Assembly (NCBI GenBank): GCA_964584135.1
Contig: CAZOYN010000019.1
Location: 1 to 14,119, forward strand
Length of the DNA stretch: 14,119 nucleotides
Origin: CAZOYN01 sp964584135
Lineage (GTDB): Bacteria > Patescibacteriota > Saccharimonadia > Saccharimonadales > UBA4665
Direction: 5' to 3'
Positions within the stretch are counted from its first letter, which is position 1; each line of letters opens with the position of its first letter. A program made the position numbers and the translations under genes. Below are positions 13,413-14,119 of the stretch, in pieces. A model generated the notes under the pieces. That model was not told the origin of the DNA and did not search any database. It saw nothing but the letters and a program-made list of their open reading frames with translations.

Positions 13413-13442
13413 GTGGTACAAGCGTCCTCCCCGGACTCCCAC
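13413..13442 (-). promoter_or_regulatory. Candidate hairpin operator before rplA (L1 binding?)
   Basis: On the minus strand the sequence folds as GTGG-GA-GTCC-GGGGA-GGAC-GCTTGTA-CCAC: two 4-bp stems separated by a 2/7 asymmetric internal loop, ending 12 nt before the rplA ATG and just upstream of its Shine-Dalgarno. A GTGGGAG strand opposite an asymmetric loop recalls L1 target sites in rRNA and in L1 operon mRNAs. Assignment is by shape and position only. Confidence 0.4.
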
Positions 13443-13458
13443 AAATTAATTGTTGTCT

Positions 13459-13695
13459 TTAATCAGCTTCCGCGGCAAGCTTCCGAAAATCTGCGTCGGT
13501 TTGGGGATTGGCTTCGCCAAGGGCTGTAAGTTCAGCTTCTATTGATACGGCTGATTTAAGATCCCTTCCCTCCACAGCGGCGGCCATAGCATCCATCAAG
13601 TCACGATGTTGAACAGTGTACTCATCAAGTGGGAGTTCTGACTCCGGTTTCGACCGGGTCGAACCTTCAAAACCACCTATATCAAGCCTCGACAT
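13459..13695 (-). CDS. Unknown 78-aa protein between rplK and rplA
   Basis: Not recognised. A polar first half (MSRLDIGGFEGSTRSKPESE) is followed by a predicted helical hairpin, DEYTVQHRDLMDAMAAAVEG and KSAVSIEAELTALGEA, ending NPQTDADFRKLAAEAD. It is small, acidic and without cysteine or membrane helix. The ATG overlaps the rplK stop as TAATG, with GAGGTCGAGG as Shine-Dalgarno inside the end of rplK, so it should be made at a level coupled to L11. rplA begins 58 nt later. A gene at this position is unusual for the rplKA operon. It could be a ribosome-associated or regulatory small protein, but nothing in the sequence shows that. Confidence 0.7.
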   Translation of the reverse strand: MSRLDIGGFEGSTRSKPESELPLDEYTVQHRDLMDAMAAAVEGRDLKSAVSIEAELTALGEANPQTDADFRKLAAEAD

Positions 13696-14119
13696 TATAC
13701 CTCGACCTCAACACCCATGCTGCGGGCGGTACCGGCAACCATCTTCTTAACAGCCTCAACATCGCTGGTGTTCATGTCGTCAGCTTTGTCTTCGGCAATC
13801 TTAGTCAGTTGGGCTTGGGTCAGCTTTTTGCCGATCTTTTCGCTGTTTGGACGGCCTGAACCTTTTTGGATACCCAGTTCAGCGCGAATGCGGTCATCCG
13901 TTGGCACGCCAACCACCCGGAAACTCATGGTGCGGTCTTCATAAATAGCAATGTGGACAGTAACATTGGCGCCGTTCAGGTCTTTAGTTTGTTCGTTAAA
14001 CGGGTTGATGAAATCCATCATGTTGACGCCGTATTGGCCCAGTACGCTACCAACAGGTGGCGCTGCGCTGGCACGGCCGGCTTGCAATTTCATCTTTAAA
14101 TTAGCTTTAATTGGCTTTT
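13695..14119 (-). CDS. rplK: 50S ribosomal protein L11 (5' end outside the window)
   Basis: About 140 residues are visible. The frame stays open to the right edge, reading KPIKANLKMKLQAGRASAAPPVG (shown in part), so the ATG at 14093 is internal Met and the true start lies a few codons beyond the window. Family features are the N-terminal AGRASAAPPVGSVLGQYGVN, FNEQTKDLNG, and the C-terminal rRNA-binding domain with GSGRPNSEKIGKKLTQAQL, IAEDKADDMNTSDVEAVKKM and VAGTARSMGVEVEV. L11 forms the GTPase-associated centre with 23S rRNA. Its TAA stop overlaps the next ATG. Confidence 0.96.
   Translation of the reverse strand, partial: KPIKANLKMKLQAGRASAAPPVGSVLGQYGVNMMDFINPFNEQTKDLNGANVTVHIAIYEDRTMSFRVVGVPTDDRIRAELGIQKGSGRPNSEKIGKKLTQAQLTKIAEDKADDMNTSDVEAVKKMVAGTARSMGVEVEV

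Noticed and set aside
12574..13449. A 291-residue open frame on the plus strand antisense to rplA.
   Set aside because: It mirrors the Ala/Lys-rich codons of rplA, shows no family motif and has no Shine-Dalgarno or promoter; the minus-strand L1 is certain.
14091..14093. ATG at 14093 as the start of rplK.
   Set aside because: The frame is open upstream and reads the expected L11 N-terminus, so the real start is beyond the window.

Overview
The window looks like a chromosomal stretch from a small-genome bacterium, most likely of the Candidate Phyla Radiation and possibly Candidatus Saccharibacteria (TM7). This placement is inferred from the divergent house-keeping proteins, a ThyX-type rather than ThyA-type thymidylate route, fused nucleotide enzymes, a zinc-less DnaX, and many short proteins without recognisable family. 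UGA acts as a stop (end of the MprF-like gene), which argues against the UGA-recoded lineages. Almost everything is on the minus strand; only two genes and one candidate small RNA are on the plus strand. I saw no insertion sequences, CRISPR array, tRNA or rRNA.

Layout by coordinate. 1-1945: replication genes, dnaB (cut by the left edge) and dnaX, transcribed dnaX to dnaB. 1978-2391: a short membrane protein resembling the front half of a CDP-alcohol phosphatidyltransferase with its catalytic motif worn away. 2440-4995: three unrecognised genes, namely a 169-residue protein with its own promoter flanked by an inverted repeat, a 284-residue protein, and an exported or membrane-anchored protein with four cysteines. 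4996-5288: an intergenic stretch with a candidate plus-strand small RNA and the rplJ-rplL terminator. 5289-6397: rplL and rplJ with an L10 leader and promoter; rplJ contains a 10-N assembly gap of the wrong length. 6422-6996: a divergently transcribed unknown gene. 6959-10045: a pyrimidine deoxynucleotide operon, dcd overlapping a 783-residue fusion of thymidylate kinase with a tandem ThyX-like region. 10161-11834: an MprF-like membrane aminoacyl-phospholipid synthase on the plus strand. 11827-14119: rplK (cut by the right edge), a 78-residue unknown ORF joined to it by TAATG, rplA with a long N-terminal extension, and a second, stand-alone thymidylate kinase.

How the parts fit. Dcd supplies dUTP or dUMP, the ThyX part would methylate dUMP to dTMP, and the fused kinase would make dTDP, so two overlapping genes could cover most of dTTP synthesis. 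A second dTMP-kinase-like gene sits in the rplKA operon. The usual rplK-rplA-rplJ-rplL cluster is split here by about 6 kb of nucleotide-metabolism and membrane genes. Several starts can be fixed from promoter and Shine-Dalgarno positions, and several genes lack a Shine-Dalgarno but have a -10 box 7-11 nt before the ATG, suggesting leaderless mRNAs.
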